Numbered from the stretch's first letter, positions 18,115-26,718 are shown. The stretch is DNA of 64,000 nucleotides from Tumidithrix helvetica (GCF_965232925.1 NZ_CBDDRA010000024.1:1-64000), one strand, 5' to 3'. A program made the numbers and translations. Notes: generated by a model not told the origin, from the sequence alone.

Positions 18115-18199
18115 TAACCTTAATGTAGCAATCCTAACTGAGTTGTTATTAATTTGTAGTACAGGCATTTTGCCTGCAAGGACTGGAAGCCCATATACT

Positions 18200-18349
18200 C
18201 AAAAAAACTGTGATGCCAGAGTTAGTTCTTCAGAAGTAGCTGAGCTGAATCTCTACGAACAACTGGACGCACTCATGACCATGCTAAAGGTAAGAGCCCA
18301 CGTCGCCCAAAACCATCAAGGCACTTCCAGCGTTCCCAACCCAGCATGA
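18200..18349 (+). pseudogene. Tail of a small antitoxin-like or accessory ORF ahead of an HNH relic
   Basis: An open plus-strand frame ends with LNLYEQLDALMTMLKVRAHV and a Pro/Asn tail at TGA 18347-18349. The sequence resembles the short proteins that precede HNH genes in cyanobacteria (a helix of the type LxLxEQLxLIxxL). The stop overlaps the ATG of the following HNH remnant in an ATGA junction, as in a two-gene operon. The 5' end is not definable: the frame continues backward into the aldo/keto reductase gene. A small GC-rich palindrome (CAGGCATTTTGCCTG, about 18164-18178) lies upstream. Confidence 0.3.
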
Positions 18350-18495
18350 CTTCCTACATTTCTGCTGCACTGCGACAATTAGTGTGCGATCGCGAATCCA
18401 AATTGGTTCACATTCCTAACTTTGCGATCGCATCCATTGCCGCTTGTTTTTCAGCTTCCTGTTTATTTCCGCAAGGTTTTGTACTCGTACCATAG
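18346..18495 (+). pseudogene. HNH endonuclease gene relic (first ~16 codons)
   Basis: The frame from ATG 18346 starts TSYISAALRQLVCDRES, which matches the N-terminus of the common cyanobacterial HNH endonuclease family, in which the next residues are a cysteine pair (CEYC). Here the match stops after about 16 residues and the frame runs antisense through the 3' end of rnc to TAG 18495. The rest of the nuclease, including the zinc and HNH motifs, is absent. A deletion has probably joined the gene to the rnc side. Confidence 0.4.
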
Positions 18496-19088
18496 AGTTC
18501 TGCATCCACATAGACCTTCGCTATAAACTCAGGCGCGTGATCTGGACCTCCCACTCTCTCAACCTCATACCTAGGATTTTTATGAAGCTTCGCTTGCACC
18601 CATTCTTGAAATCGTTTTTTTGCATTAGAATCTCCGCGGGATTTGAGGATATCCTCAGGAATGAGGTCAAACAACTGATGAATTAAAGGTCTGATTACAT
18701 CAATATTCGAGCCTTGATCTAGGTAATATGCTCCCACTAATGCTTCAAAAGCACTACTTAAGAGATTATCATTTCGAGATTTTCTTTCTTTCTCTGCTCC
18801 TTTTCCAAATCGAATTTTGTGCTCTAATCCCATGCTTAAAGCGAACTCGGCTAACTGTTGCTCATCGGTGAGGGCACTACGATAATCATTTAAGACGCCT
18901 TCAGCCTCAGTTGGATAACGAGCGTAGAGATAAGAAGCACACAAGAAATTTAAAATCGCATCTCCCAAAAACTCTAAGCGTTCGTTATCTTGAGATTCCA
19001 TTGGATTCTCGTTAGCATAGGAGCTATGGGTAAGCGCCATATTTAAGAGTTTTGGATCGCGAAAGGTTAAAAGCTTTAGCAGTTCCAT
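18408..19088 (-). CDS. rnc: Ribonuclease III
   Basis: 226 residues. RNase III cuts double-stranded RNA in rRNA and mRNA processing. The signature NERLEFLGDA is at 35-44, the second acidic cluster is in SSAFEALVGAYYLDQG at about 113-128, and a C-terminal dsRNA-binding domain covers about 155-226 (KKRFQEWVQAKLHKNPRYEV and KQEAEKQAAMDAIAKLGM). The family is single-copy or multi-copy in cyanobacteria, so paralogs elsewhere are possible. It is divergent from the aminotransferase gene (45 bp between start codons) and its 3' end meets the HNH relic. Confidence 0.95.
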   Translation of the reverse strand: MELLKLLTFRDPKLLNMALTHSSYANENPMESQDNERLEFLGDAILNFLCASYLYARYPTEAEGVLNDYRSALTDEQQLAEFALSMGLEHKIRFGKGAEKERKSRNDNLLSSAFEALVGAYYLDQGSNIDVIRPLIHQLFDLIPEDILKSRGDSNAKKRFQEWVQAKLHKNPRYEVERVGGPDHAPEFIAKVYVDAELYGTSTKPCGNKQEAEKQAAMDAIAKLGM

Positions 19089-19132
19089 GTTAACTTTCTC
19101 AGCAAAGATATTACCTCAAGCATAAATCAACT

Positions 19133-20284
19133 ATGAACTTTGGCAGGGAAGTGCGATCGCAGTGGTTATTAGACCGAAACTGTATTTTTCTCAATCATGG
19201 CGCGTTTGGCGCAACACCCAAGGTCGTGATGGAAGCGCAGAACGCATGGCGGCAGAAACTGGAATCGCAACCTTTGCTATTTATGCAAGAACTCGCAACC
19301 CATATTCGCGCGGCTGCCAACGAACTCGCCCAATTTGTTGGTGCTAAAGGCGAAGATTTAGTCTTTGTGGACAATGCCACCGCAGGCGTTAATGCTGTCG
19401 TGCGATCGCTAGATTTTTCGCCCCAAGATCGAATTGTGGTCACCAGCCACGGCTACGCCGCCGTGCGTAAAACCCTGACTTATATTAGCCGCCGCACGGG
19501 AGCCGAAATCGTCGAAGCCAAGGTTCCCTTCCCGATTCACAGCGAGCAAGAAGTTATCGAAGCGATCGCGCAGGCTTTAGATCCCAAGGTCAATCCCAAC
19601 GTGAAACTTTTGGTGCTCGACCATATCACTTCTCCTACTGCCCTGATTTTCCCCATAGCAGAATTGGTCAAACTGGCAAAGGCACAGAATATTCCCGTGC
19701 TGGTTGATGGTGCGCACGCCCCCGGTACGCTCCCCCTCAACCTAGTCGAACTCGATGCTGACTGGTATGCGGGGAATTGCCATAAATGGCTCTGCGCCAA
19801 TAAAGGCTGTGGCTTTTTATATGCCAAGCCCTCACGCCAAGCCGACTTGCACCCCAATGTAATTTCCCACGGATTTGATAGCGGGTTTCTAGCCGAATTT
19901 GACTGGACGGGGACGCGCGATCCTAGTGCTTGGTTAACCGTTACTGATGCGATCGCCTTTCACCAACATTTAGGCAGCGATCGCGTCAGAGAGCACAATC
20001 ACAAATTAGTTTTATGGGCTGCGCAAATGTTAGCCACAACATGGCAACAAACCCTCCCCGCACCTGAGTCTATGCTCGGTGCAATGGCTACGATTCCCCT
20101 CCCACCGCAGGTTACATCAAAGTACGCCGTCAGCGACTACCAAAAACTCCATGACGAAATTTTAGCGAAACACCAGATCGAGGTGCCAATTATTCCCTTT
20201 GGCGATCGCCTGTGGGTGAGAATTTCGGCACAAGTTTATAATGAAGCTTGGGAGTACGAGCATTTAGCCGCAGCTTTCAGGTAA
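19133..20284 (+). CDS. Class V aminotransferase (isopenicillin N epimerase-like)
   Basis: 383 residues, PLP-dependent. Motifs: FLNHGAFGATP near the N-terminus, VDNATAGVNAVVRSL, the PLP-binding VDGAHAPGTLPL and the Schiff-base lysine Lys218 in GNCHKWLCANKG. The overall pattern is that of the isopenicillin N epimerase group within the cysteine desulfurase fold; there is no active-site cysteine loop as in IscS/SufS. These proteins are mostly uncharacterised; desulfurase, racemase or lyase activity on an amino acid is possible. It is followed 60 bp downstream by nadK. Confidence 0.88.
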   Translation: MNFGREVRSQWLLDRNCIFLNHGAFGATPKVVMEAQNAWRQKLESQPLLFMQELATHIRAAANELAQFVGAKGEDLVFVDNATAGVNAVVRSLDFSPQDRIVVTSHGYAAVRKTLTYISRRTGAEIVEAKVPFPIHSEQEVIEAIAQALDPKVNPNVKLLVLDHITSPTALIFPIAELVKLAKAQNIPVLVDGAHAPGTLPLNLVELDADWYAGNCHKWLCANKGCGFLYAKPSRQADLHPNVISHGFDSGFLAEFDWTGTRDPSAWLTVTDAIAFHQHLGSDRVREHNHKLVLWAAQMLATTWQQTLPAPESMLGAMATIPLPPQVTSKYAVSDYQKLHDEILAKHQIEVPIIPFGDRLWVRISAQVYNEAWEYEHLAAAFR

Positions 20285-20344
20285 TTAGGGATCTATAATG
20301 ACCAAACATTACTCATTTTCTAATCGTTTAGGTGGTTTGTAACC

Positions 20345-21262
20345 GTGCCAAAAGTAGGCATTATTTTTAACGATGCAAAACCCACTGCCCAGAGAGTCGC
20401 ACTGGAAATGCAAACTTGGTTTGATAAGCATGGCTGGCAAACTGTCTTAGCAACAGGTAGTGGTGGCATTTTGGGCTATGCCAAGCCTGACAGTCCCGTT
20501 TGTCATACCCCGATCGACAGTTTAGTTCCCCATGGCTTCGATCGCAGCATGGCCTTTGTGGTGGCGTTGGGTGGCGATGGCACAGTTCTATCCGCCTGTC
20601 GGCAAATTGCCCCCTGCGGGTTGCCCCTGTTAGCGATTAATACGGGACATATGGGCTTCTTGACCGATACCTATTTGACCCACTGGGAAGAAACCCTCAG
20701 CCAGATCGTCGAAGGGAGATATGTGGTCGAGCAGCGATCGATGATGGCTGTCCGAGTTTACGATCGAGAAGGTCTACTGTGGGAGGCCCTGTCTTTAAAT
20801 GAGATGGTCTTACACCGCGAACCCCTCACAAGTATGTGTCATTTTGAGGTCAAAATTGGCAGACATTCCCCTGTAGATATTGCAGCGGATGGGGTGATTA
20901 TCTCAACACCTACAGGCTCAACGGCTTATGCCCTATCTGCGGGGGGCCCCGTGATCGAGCCAGGCATTCCCGTATTTCAACTTGTGCCGATCTGTCCGCA
21001 TTCCATGGCATCTCGGGCTCTGGTGTTTGCCAATACCGAAACGGTGATGGTTTATCCTGCCAATCAGCATCGCTTAGTGCTGGTAGTTGATGGCAATGCA
21101 GGTTGCTATGTTTACCCTGACTATCACATCAAAGTCGAGCGATCGCCCTATCCCGCCAGATTAATCCGATCGCATCATGGTGAGTTTTTCCAAGTTCTAC
21201 GCGAAAAACTCGGTTGGGGCTTACCACACATTTCTAAACCCACCTCCGTCGAGTTACCTTAG
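20345..21262 (+). CDS. nadK: NAD kinase
   Basis: 305 residues from GTG 20345. NadK phosphorylates NAD to NADP and sets the supply for photosynthetic electron transport and biosynthesis. Motifs: ALGGDGTVLSACR with GGDGT at 76-80, NTGHMGFLTD, SLNEMVLHR and STPTGSTAYALSAGGP, all diagnostic. The start is chosen because PKVGIIFNDAKP is the first beta strand and no ATG is near. Cyanobacteria usually have two NadK proteins; which this is cannot be decided here. It ends 9 bp before the nuclease gene, so the three genes 20345-22371 are probably one transcript. Confidence 0.95.
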   Translation: MPKVGIIFNDAKPTAQRVALEMQTWFDKHGWQTVLATGSGGILGYAKPDSPVCHTPIDSLVPHGFDRSMAFVVALGGDGTVLSACRQIAPCGLPLLAINTGHMGFLTDTYLTHWEETLSQIVEGRYVVEQRSMMAVRVYDREGLLWEALSLNEMVLHREPLTSMCHFEVKIGRHSPVDIAADGVIISTPTGSTAYALSAGGPVIEPGIPVFQLVPICPHSMASRALVFANTETVMVYPANQHRLVLVVDGNAGCYVYPDYHIKVERSPYPARLIRSHHGEFFQVLREKLGWGLPHISKPTSVELP

Positions 21263-21271
21263 GGAGGAGAA

Positions 21272-21823
21272 TTGGCAACACCAGCAGAATACGAAATTAA
21301 GATCAAATCGCTGCAATGGGATGGGTTGCGATCGCTGTGGGATAATATTGAAAAGCGCAACACTCCAGAATGGGAAGCTGGCAAAGCTTTTGAGTACTTA
21401 GTCATACGAGCATTTCAACTCGATGGTGCGGAGGTAAGATATCCTTACAGCGTGGGACTGTTTGACGAAGAGATTGAGCAAATTGATGGCGCTATACATA
21501 GTTCTGGGCTTTCTTGTTTAATTGAAAGCAAAGACTTTACAGACAAAAAAGTTGACATCGCACCTATTGCCAAACTCCGCAATCAACTTTTACGCCGTCC
21601 CGCAGCAACAGTTGGATTAGTTTTTAGTCGAACAGGCTTTACAGATCCAGCTCGTAATCTTTCACATTTTGTGTCTCCACAAGCAATCCTGCTGTGGGAT
21701 GGAACTGATATCAAGCATGCATTAGATAAGGAAAATATCTGCGAATTATTAGTCCTGAAATATCGCGTATGTGTAGAAGATGGACTTCCTGATTACAACG
21801 TTATAGAGAGAGAGATCCCATGA
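21272..21823 (+). CDS. PD-(D/E)XK nuclease-like protein (type IV restriction/Mrr-like)
   Basis: 183 residues. After a helical N-terminus (WEAGKAFEYLVIRAFQLDGA) comes the nuclease core: EQIDGAI supplies the Asp and CLIESKD the E-x-K, 12-15 residues apart, as in restriction endonuclease-like folds. The start is TTG 21272: GGGAGG at 21262-21267 precedes it by 4 nt, which is short but the only ribosome site. It overlaps the next gene by ATGA and begins 9 bp after nadK. The context suggests a two-gene module with the TOPRIM protein; a defence or repair role is inferred. It could instead be a house-keeping nuclease. The DNA target is unknown. Confidence 0.65.
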   Translation: MATPAEYEIKIKSLQWDGLRSLWDNIEKRNTPEWEAGKAFEYLVIRAFQLDGAEVRYPYSVGLFDEEIEQIDGAIHSSGLSCLIESKDFTDKKVDIAPIAKLRNQLLRRPAATVGLVFSRTGFTDPARNLSHFVSPQAILLWDGTDIKHALDKENICELLVLKYRVCVEDGLPDYNVIEREIP

Positions 21824-22371
21824 TTGCCTACATTATCTGTGAAGGTGCTTATGATAACCAGCTACTCAAAGCTGTTCTTCCACCGCAATTACTCAAGCAA
21901 GTAGAAGTCGTTTCTGCTGGTGGAATATCCTCTGTTAAGTCACTTGCACGTTCTCTCGTTGTTCGTAGGCAAGCACCAGTCGCTATTGTTGTTGATGCAG
22001 ATTCAACAGTGCCAGAATTAATCCAAATGCAAATTAGAGATATTACGGAAATAGTTGAAAGCGTGTCTGTGAATACTCCAGTCAAGGCTATACTTTTTGT
22101 ACCTGAAATGGAAGCTATCTTTTTCCAAGATCCTGAATTGCTCGAAAGATTACTTGGATATCGTCCATCCCAAGATTTGCTCGGTCTGGCAGTTTCTCAG
22201 CCACGCAAAGCATTGGAGCAAATGCTTGCTCAGTCAGAAAAAGTCCATAATCAATCGCAGTTGATCGATCAATTAGCGCATGAAAATCTTGAGATATTGC
22301 GCAATGCTCCAGTTATTCAAGAGCTAATCCATTTTCTTGAGTCAGTACGCGAACCAGTAAAAGTTCTATAA
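21820..22371 (+). CDS. TOPRIM-like protein (OLD/DUF4276-type)
   Basis: 183 residues. The pattern IICEGAYDNQLLKAVLP (conserved Glu), then VVDADS (Asp-x-Asp) and FVPEMEAIFF is that of a TOPRIM metal-binding domain as in OLD nucleases and small stand-alone TOPRIM proteins. The central GGISSVKSLARSL forms the phosphate-binding loop helix. The C-terminal third is helical. It starts with ATG 21820 overlapping the stop of the PD-(D/E)XK gene (ATGA), a strong sign of translational coupling. Function unknown: with the upstream nuclease it may form a DNA-cutting or sensing pair. No other defence gene lies nearby. Confidence 0.65.
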   Translation: MIAYIICEGAYDNQLLKAVLPPQLLKQVEVVSAGGISSVKSLARSLVVRRQAPVAIVVDADSTVPELIQMQIRDITEIVESVSVNTPVKAILFVPEMEAIFFQDPELLERLLGYRPSQDLLGLAVSQPRKALEQMLAQSEKVHNQSQLIDQLAHENLEILRNAPVIQELIHFLESVREPVKVL

Positions 22372-22428
22372 GCCCTTGTCGAGTCACCAGTCTAACAAAT
22401 CACTTTTTTTATAGGGTTCTCGTTCTAG

Positions 22429-23598
22429 TTATTGCCAAATCTGGTTGACCCGATCGCCGATCGCTAATCCCTGCTCGTATGTTTCAGCCAAAACTGTGAC
22501 ATGACCTAACTTGCGACCGACTTTAGACTGGGTTTTGCCATACCAATGAACGTGGGTATTTGGAAGTTGTGCTAAAGCTTGACGTTGTAAGGCATAATCA
22601 GAAATCTTATCTTCAAATCCTAAAAGATTAATCATGACGGCTACGGGACTGGTCATGGCGATGCTACCTAGTGGCATTCCACTGACAATCCGCAGCAATT
22701 GCTCAAACTGAGAAGTAGCGCAGGCTTCGATTGTGTAATGCCCTGAGTTGTGCGTGCGTGGTGCGATTTCATTGACGCTAACTTTACCGTCTTTGGTGAG
22801 AAAGAATTCTATCCCAAACACTCCGATCGCATTCAAACTGGTCAACATTGTTCCCGCGATCGCTTCCACTTGTGCTGCTACGCTTGGCTGGATTCGAGCG
22901 GGAGCAAGCACGCGCCGACACACCTGATTTTCTTGCTCTGTTTCTACGACAGGATAGATGGCTACTTCTCCAGATTCCGATCTGACTGCAATGGTGGCTA
23001 ACTCTCGCTCAAAGGGAACAAATTCTTCTAGAATCGCTGCTGCCTTTGCCATGCTTGTCCAAGCTTCTAGTAGCTCGGATTCGGATTTTACTACCCATGT
23101 GCCCTTGCCATCATAACCATTTCGTCTTGCCTTCAGCACGAGTGGATAGCCCAGCGATCGCGCGGCAGTTAAGAGTTCTACTTCACGATCGACTTGAAAA
23201 AACTTGGGCGTAGGAATGCCTTGTTGCTGAAAATGCAGTCGTTGCAAATATTTATCTACGCAAGTTGTTAGTGTCTCTAGGCTGGGTAAGAATTTTACGC
23301 CTTGGCTTGCGAGTTTCTGGAGCTTCTCAATATTGACGAATTCATTCTCAAAGGTGATGACATCGCTCAATGCTGCTAATTGCTCAGTGGCGGCGAAATC
23401 ATTGACTGCCCCTAAAACTAAGCGATCGGCAGCTCTAACCGATGCATCCTCTTGACTCCCAGCCTGTACGACCAATTGCAGATGGATCGGCTTCGCGGCG
23501 ATCGCCATCATCCAAGCCAACTGACCGCCACCAATGACCCCAACCCGCTTTACTTTCAAATTTAAGTCCAAATTTAAGTCCAAATTTAACACCTTCAA
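22429..23598 (-). CDS. purK: 5-(carboxyamino)imidazole ribonucleotide synthase
   Basis: 389 residues; ATP-grasp enzyme that makes N5-carboxyaminoimidazole ribonucleotide from AIR, ATP and bicarbonate for de novo purine synthesis. Motifs: GVIGGGQLAWMM near the N-terminus (Rossmann-like loop), the ATP-grasp region PLVLKARRNGYDGKGTWVV and NEIAPRTHNSGHYTIEA. The start is uncertain. There is no ATG before the core; the frame opens with TTG 23598 and reads through a 12-bp tandem repeat coding for LNLDLNLDLNLK before VKRVGVIGGG. Another TTG within the first repeat lies 6 nt after GAAGGTG, so the first few residues may differ. Confidence 0.92.
   Translation of the reverse strand: MKVLNLDLNLDLNLKVKRVGVIGGGQLAWMMAIAAKPIHLQLVVQAGSQEDASVRAADRLVLGAVNDFAATEQLAALSDVITFENEFVNIEKLQKLASQGVKFLPSLETLTTCVDKYLQRLHFQQQGIPTPKFFQVDREVELLTAARSLGYPLVLKARRNGYDGKGTWVVKSESELLEAWTSMAKAAAILEEFVPFERELATIAVRSESGEVAIYPVVETEQENQVCRRVLAPARIQPSVAAQVEAIAGTMLTSLNAIGVFGIEFFLTKDGKVSVNEIAPRTHNSGHYTIEACATSQFEQLLRIVSGMPLGSIAMTSPVAVMINLLGFEDKISDYALQRQALAQLPNTHVHWYGKTQSKVGRKLGHVTVLAETYEQGLAIGDRVNQIWQ
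23558..23593 (-). repeat. 12-bp tandem repeat at the 5' end of purK
   Basis: Three copies of AAATTTAAGTCC in a row (the third is imperfect, AAATTTAACACC), read on the plus strand. In the purK frame they encode Asn-Leu-Asp-Leu repeats and keep the frame open. Confidence 0.8.
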
Positions 23599-23631
23599 AA
23601 CCTAGGCAGAGATTCCCTTTTCTAAAACTAT

Positions 23632-24168
23632 CTATCGGGTTTGATACGGGTTCGGCGAATTCACGCGAAATGGAGGAGCACCTAAAGATGGAGGTTCCAT
23701 TTTCCAGCTATCGTTAATGACGATGTACTCAGCCAGTTTGTTGTTTCTGTTATCTTTCAATAACACACCATAAGCATCTTCCTGGGCGGTAGTACCAAGC
23801 TTATAGAGAAATTCATACCTGCGAATATAGTCTGCGGCAAACCAACGCGATCGATTTAACGTAATTACGACTCTTTTGGCATCGGGATCGATGGCTAGAT
23901 TATCTACCCAACCATCTTCGAGTCGCTGTACCATCCACCATAAACTCGGTCTGACTGGCTCTAAAGGAATATTTACAGATTGCAACGTCTGTGAAGAAGC
24001 AACTATGTTTGAGCTTACATCGATCCCCATGCCAAAGCCTAAACTCAAAACTAATCCTAAATTGATTCCGACTCGCTGGTGGATCGATGCCATAGGTTTC
24101 ATAGGCGTTAAAGCTTCAACATGCTTTTGTATGCTTTCATCGTAAAGCAAATATTGCTCTGCAAACAA
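23632..24168 (-). CDS. Hypothetical exported protein
   Basis: 178 residues. A hydrophobic segment (VGINLGLVLSLGFGMGIDVS) after a polar N-terminus suggests a signal peptide or single anchor; the translation start may be the later MKPMASIHQRVG rather than the first ATG. The rest is soluble, with PSLWWMVQRLEDGWV and VVITLNRSRWFAADYIRRYE. I do not recognise the family. Similar exported proteins of this size are common in filamentous cyanobacteria. It is on the minus strand upstream of purK, 33 bp from it, so both could be one transcript. Confidence 0.6.
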   Translation of the reverse strand: MFAEQYLLYDESIQKHVEALTPMKPMASIHQRVGINLGLVLSLGFGMGIDVSSNIVASSQTLQSVNIPLEPVRPSLWWMVQRLEDGWVDNLAIDPDAKRVVITLNRSRWFAADYIRRYEFLYKLGTTAQEDAYGVLLKDNRNNKLAEYIVINDSWKMEPPSLGAPPFRVNSPNPYQTR

Positions 24169-24293
24169 TAAGGACGTTTTATGTCAAATAAATGTTCGAG
24201 CTAGGATAGCTAGCAGTCTATTGATGCTCGTTGCTAGGTGGCTAAAAAACTGATTGCCTTGCCCAACAAAGCTTTGAAAATGCTAACAGCAAT

Positions 24294-25040
24294 TTATTTA
24301 GCTATTTGCTGTGAAAACCACAAGGCTACTTCGGTATTTGTCTGTGTCTTCATCTGTGCCAGCGATCGCTCTAATAAATCAATCTCCAAATTTGGCAAGA
24401 CTTGGGAAGTCTCACATTGTTGATATGTTCCTGTTTCGTCTAATTGAAAGGCAAACAGGCGATCGCTTAGCACGTCAATCACCCAATATTCAGAAATCCC
24501 CAAATCAGCATACAGGCGTTTTTTCTGATCGAGATCGATCGCTAGGGTTGTATCCGAAATTTCGCCCACCAGATCGGGCGATCGCCATTTGTCCAAACTT
24601 ATAAAACGCGATTCCCCCTTCTCCCATACTGGAATATCCTCACCAAGATAGACAACGATATCGGGGGCTGCTGCCCGATACCCCGTTTTTTCGATCTGGC
24701 ATCCTCTAAATGAAGCAAGTCGATACTGAGGGTTTTGCATCACCCACATCGCAAAGATCATTTCAAACAAAGCGCTAAACTGTGCGTGATTAATTCCTTC
24801 TGCACCCATCTCTATCCAGAGCCGTTGATTGTGATAAAACAACTTGCAGCGGCGGGACGCATCTCCACTTGCATCATCTCTTACCGTCTCATAATCTGAC
24901 CAAGTTGCTTGCTGCCATTGTTGTGGTTTGATTGCGACAATCATTTTTTTGTCCTCATGATGTCTGGCAAGTTTCATACTGCGATCGTAGCGCAATCTGA
25001 TCGCGCTCAGCGCGTTATTTTCAAAAAGATGCGTTGTCAT
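24294..25040 (-). CDS. Uma2 family endonuclease-like protein
   Basis: 248 residues. Uma2 (DUF820) proteins share a PD-(D/E)XK nuclease fold and are highly multiplied in cyanobacteria; their substrates are unknown. The motif PDLVGEISDTTLAIDLDQKKRLYADLG shows the pieces in short form: Asp in SPDLVGE, Glu of GEIS, and Lys in QKKRLYADLGISEYWVID. Compared with the other Uma2 copies in this window it is longer at the N-terminus and is a different branch. The N-terminus (TTHLFENNAL and then RYDRSMKLARHHEDKKM) may start at a later ATG at about 24944, before IVAIKPQQWQQ. Stands between purK-side genes and the desA terminator. Confidence 0.85.
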   Translation of the reverse strand: MTTHLFENNALSAIRLRYDRSMKLARHHEDKKMIVAIKPQQWQQATWSDYETVRDDASGDASRRCKLFYHNQRLWIEMGAEGINHAQFSALFEMIFAMWVMQNPQYRLASFRGCQIEKTGYRAAAPDIVVYLGEDIPVWEKGESRFISLDKWRSPDLVGEISDTTLAIDLDQKKRLYADLGISEYWVIDVLSDRLFAFQLDETGTYQQCETSQVLPNLEIDLLERSLAQMKTQTNTEVALWFSQQIAK

Positions 25041-25080
25041 TTTTTGAAAATGGTATAAGATCCTGCAAATTTCAAATGCA

Positions 25081-25110
25081 ATAAGAAAGGGATGTAGTTT
25101 TCTACATCCC
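25081..25110 (-). terminator. Intrinsic terminator after desA
   Basis: Perfect 9-bp stem GGGATGTAG (25089-25097) / CTACATCCC (25102-25110), with a 4-base loop. On the minus strand a T-rich run TTTCTTAT follows, fitting the 3' end of desA 57 bp upstream. Confidence 0.75.
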
Positions 25111-25166
25111 TCAAAAATTTTGAATTTATATTTTGAATTTATATGGAGAATTTATTGTGAAGCTGA

Positions 25167-26240
25167 TTAAGCTTCTGTTTTGACTGCTTCAGGCTTAAAA
25201 GCTTCATCGAAGCTCTTATAGAAGTTTTCTCGATCGAAGATGTGGCAGCGATCGCCGATCTCTTTCATTAAGCCCCAAGAGAATTTTGTGGTGTAGAGAT
25301 ATTCACCCCAGTTTTCCACAAGAGACTTATGTGCCATTCTCAGATTGTAAGAGGGAATTCCCGTTGAGATATGGTGAGGAATATGCACGTTGATGTCGTG
25401 GCATAAAACTTCTACCCAAGCTGGATAGTCACAATGTACCGTACCCGTTAGCTGATCGGTGGCAGCATGCCAGTCTTCTTTTAGCTTAAATTGAATGTCG
25501 GGCATGGTGTGATGCACGATCGTGAATGTGCTCATCCAGAAGTGATAGACCAACCAAGGCATTAAGAAGAAATTTACCCAACCAAAGATGCCGCCTGCAG
25601 CAATCATCAAGGGGAAGGCGATCGCCGCATAAGCGATCGTTAAACCCGCTGAAAAACGCACTTGGTTCTTTTGTTTCTCAGGGTAGAGATTGGTGTTGTA
25701 ATGCAACACAGCCCAGTGGATAATCGAGCCGATCCACCAAAATCTGCCCCTAATTAGACGGTAGATAGATTGCTCGTAGGGCTTGACGCTATCGTACATT
25801 TCAACAGTGAAGGGATACCATGCATTGTCTTCACCCATTTTATTGGTATGTGCGTGGTGATGATCGTGCTTAATTCGCCAAGGATGAAATGGATAGATCA
25901 GAGGCAAAAACACGAGATGACCGATTAGGTCATTTACCCATAATTTGTTAGAAAAGGAACGATGACCGCAGTCATGTCCAACTACAAAAAAGCCTGTAAG
26001 GGCAGTGCCTGTAAAGATCCAAGCAAATGGCAGTAAATACCAAGGGGAAAAAACTAAGCTGACATAACCTAGTGTGACAGCAACAACACTCAAGGCAAGA
26101 CCTAAAAATGCTTTGGCATTATTTTTGGCAAAGCACTCAGGTGGTAGGGTTTTGATAATATCTCGAAGCGTTGTTTCAGGTGTGAGCTTGTGTGGAGAAG
26201 CTTGAGGCTCAGAAATACTGGTTTCGCGGCTGGCGAGCAT
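25167..26240 (-). CDS. desA: Delta-12 acyl-lipid desaturase
   Basis: 357 residues. Membrane di-iron desaturase that adds the second double bond to oleoyl chains of membrane lipids, using ferredoxin. The three histidine boxes are clear: HDCGHRS at about 90, HDHHHAHTN at about 125, and HIPHHIS at about 290. Four hydrophobic helices flank them. The N-terminus is soluble and the C-terminus is in the expected lipid-linked form (SYNLRMAHKSL). The gene is 3 bp downstream of a small coiled-coil-like ORF, which probably shares its transcript. In cyanobacteria desA is cold-induced; I see no particular operator here. Confidence 0.92.
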   Translation of the reverse strand: MLASRETSISEPQASPHKLTPETTLRDIIKTLPPECFAKNNAKAFLGLALSVVAVTLGYVSLVFSPWYLLPFAWIFTGTALTGFFVVGHDCGHRSFSNKLWVNDLIGHLVFLPLIYPFHPWRIKHDHHHAHTNKMGEDNAWYPFTVEMYDSVKPYEQSIYRLIRGRFWWIGSIIHWAVLHYNTNLYPEKQKNQVRFSAGLTIAYAAIAFPLMIAAGGIFGWVNFFLMPWLVYHFWMSTFTIVHHTMPDIQFKLKEDWHAATDQLTGTVHCDYPAWVEVLCHDINVHIPHHISTGIPSYNLRMAHKSLVENWGEYLYTTKFSWGLMKEIGDRCHIFDRENFYKSFDEAFKPEAVKTEA

Positions 26241-26243
26241 TAG

Positions 26244-26459
26244 TTAGTGGCTCCCCGATTCAGTTAACGAGCCGCTGAGTGATTCGGTCAAACATTCACT
26301 TAGACGTTGGCGGCTGAGGCTTTGCAGTTGCTTAAAGAGGAGTTCGGTATCTGACTGTAGCTCTAGAAGTTCGGCGTGCAGTTCATCGTTGTAGAGCTTC
26401 TTAGTCGGAGCAGCCAAACCTGAAACTTCCTCACGAGGCGAATCAATCTTATTACTCAT
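26244..26459 (-). CDS. Small hypothetical protein upstream of desA
   Basis: 71 residues, acidic and helical (YNDELHAELLELQSDTELLF), with Ser/Leu-rich C-terminus SLSGSLTESGSH. It looks like a short coiled coil. I recognise no family. It begins with ATG 26459 and stops 3 bp before desA, so it is a likely first gene of a desA operon. Upstream on the minus strand a TACAAT box sits at about 26504-26509. Confidence 0.5.
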   Translation of the reverse strand: MSNKIDSPREEVSGLAAPTKKLYNDELHAELLELQSDTELLFKQLQSLSRQRLSECLTESLSGSLTESGSH

Positions 26460-26718
26460 ACTATCTTTTTAAAGGTTTATGTCACACCAAGATTAACAGT
26501 GGCATTGTAGCTTAGTTTTTAGATACATTTGTTTACCTATTAGGATTTACTATAGGTAAATATGCTAGGTGGTAATTATATCTATTGCGTTTTATGTATT
26601 TCTATGTACATAGATGTATTGACAGATACAGACCGACACAAAATAATCTGAAATTAGGGTCAATATCCAAAAACACAAGGTAAATACTACTTGCTTTAGC
26701 GTTAATTGACCGCTCGGT

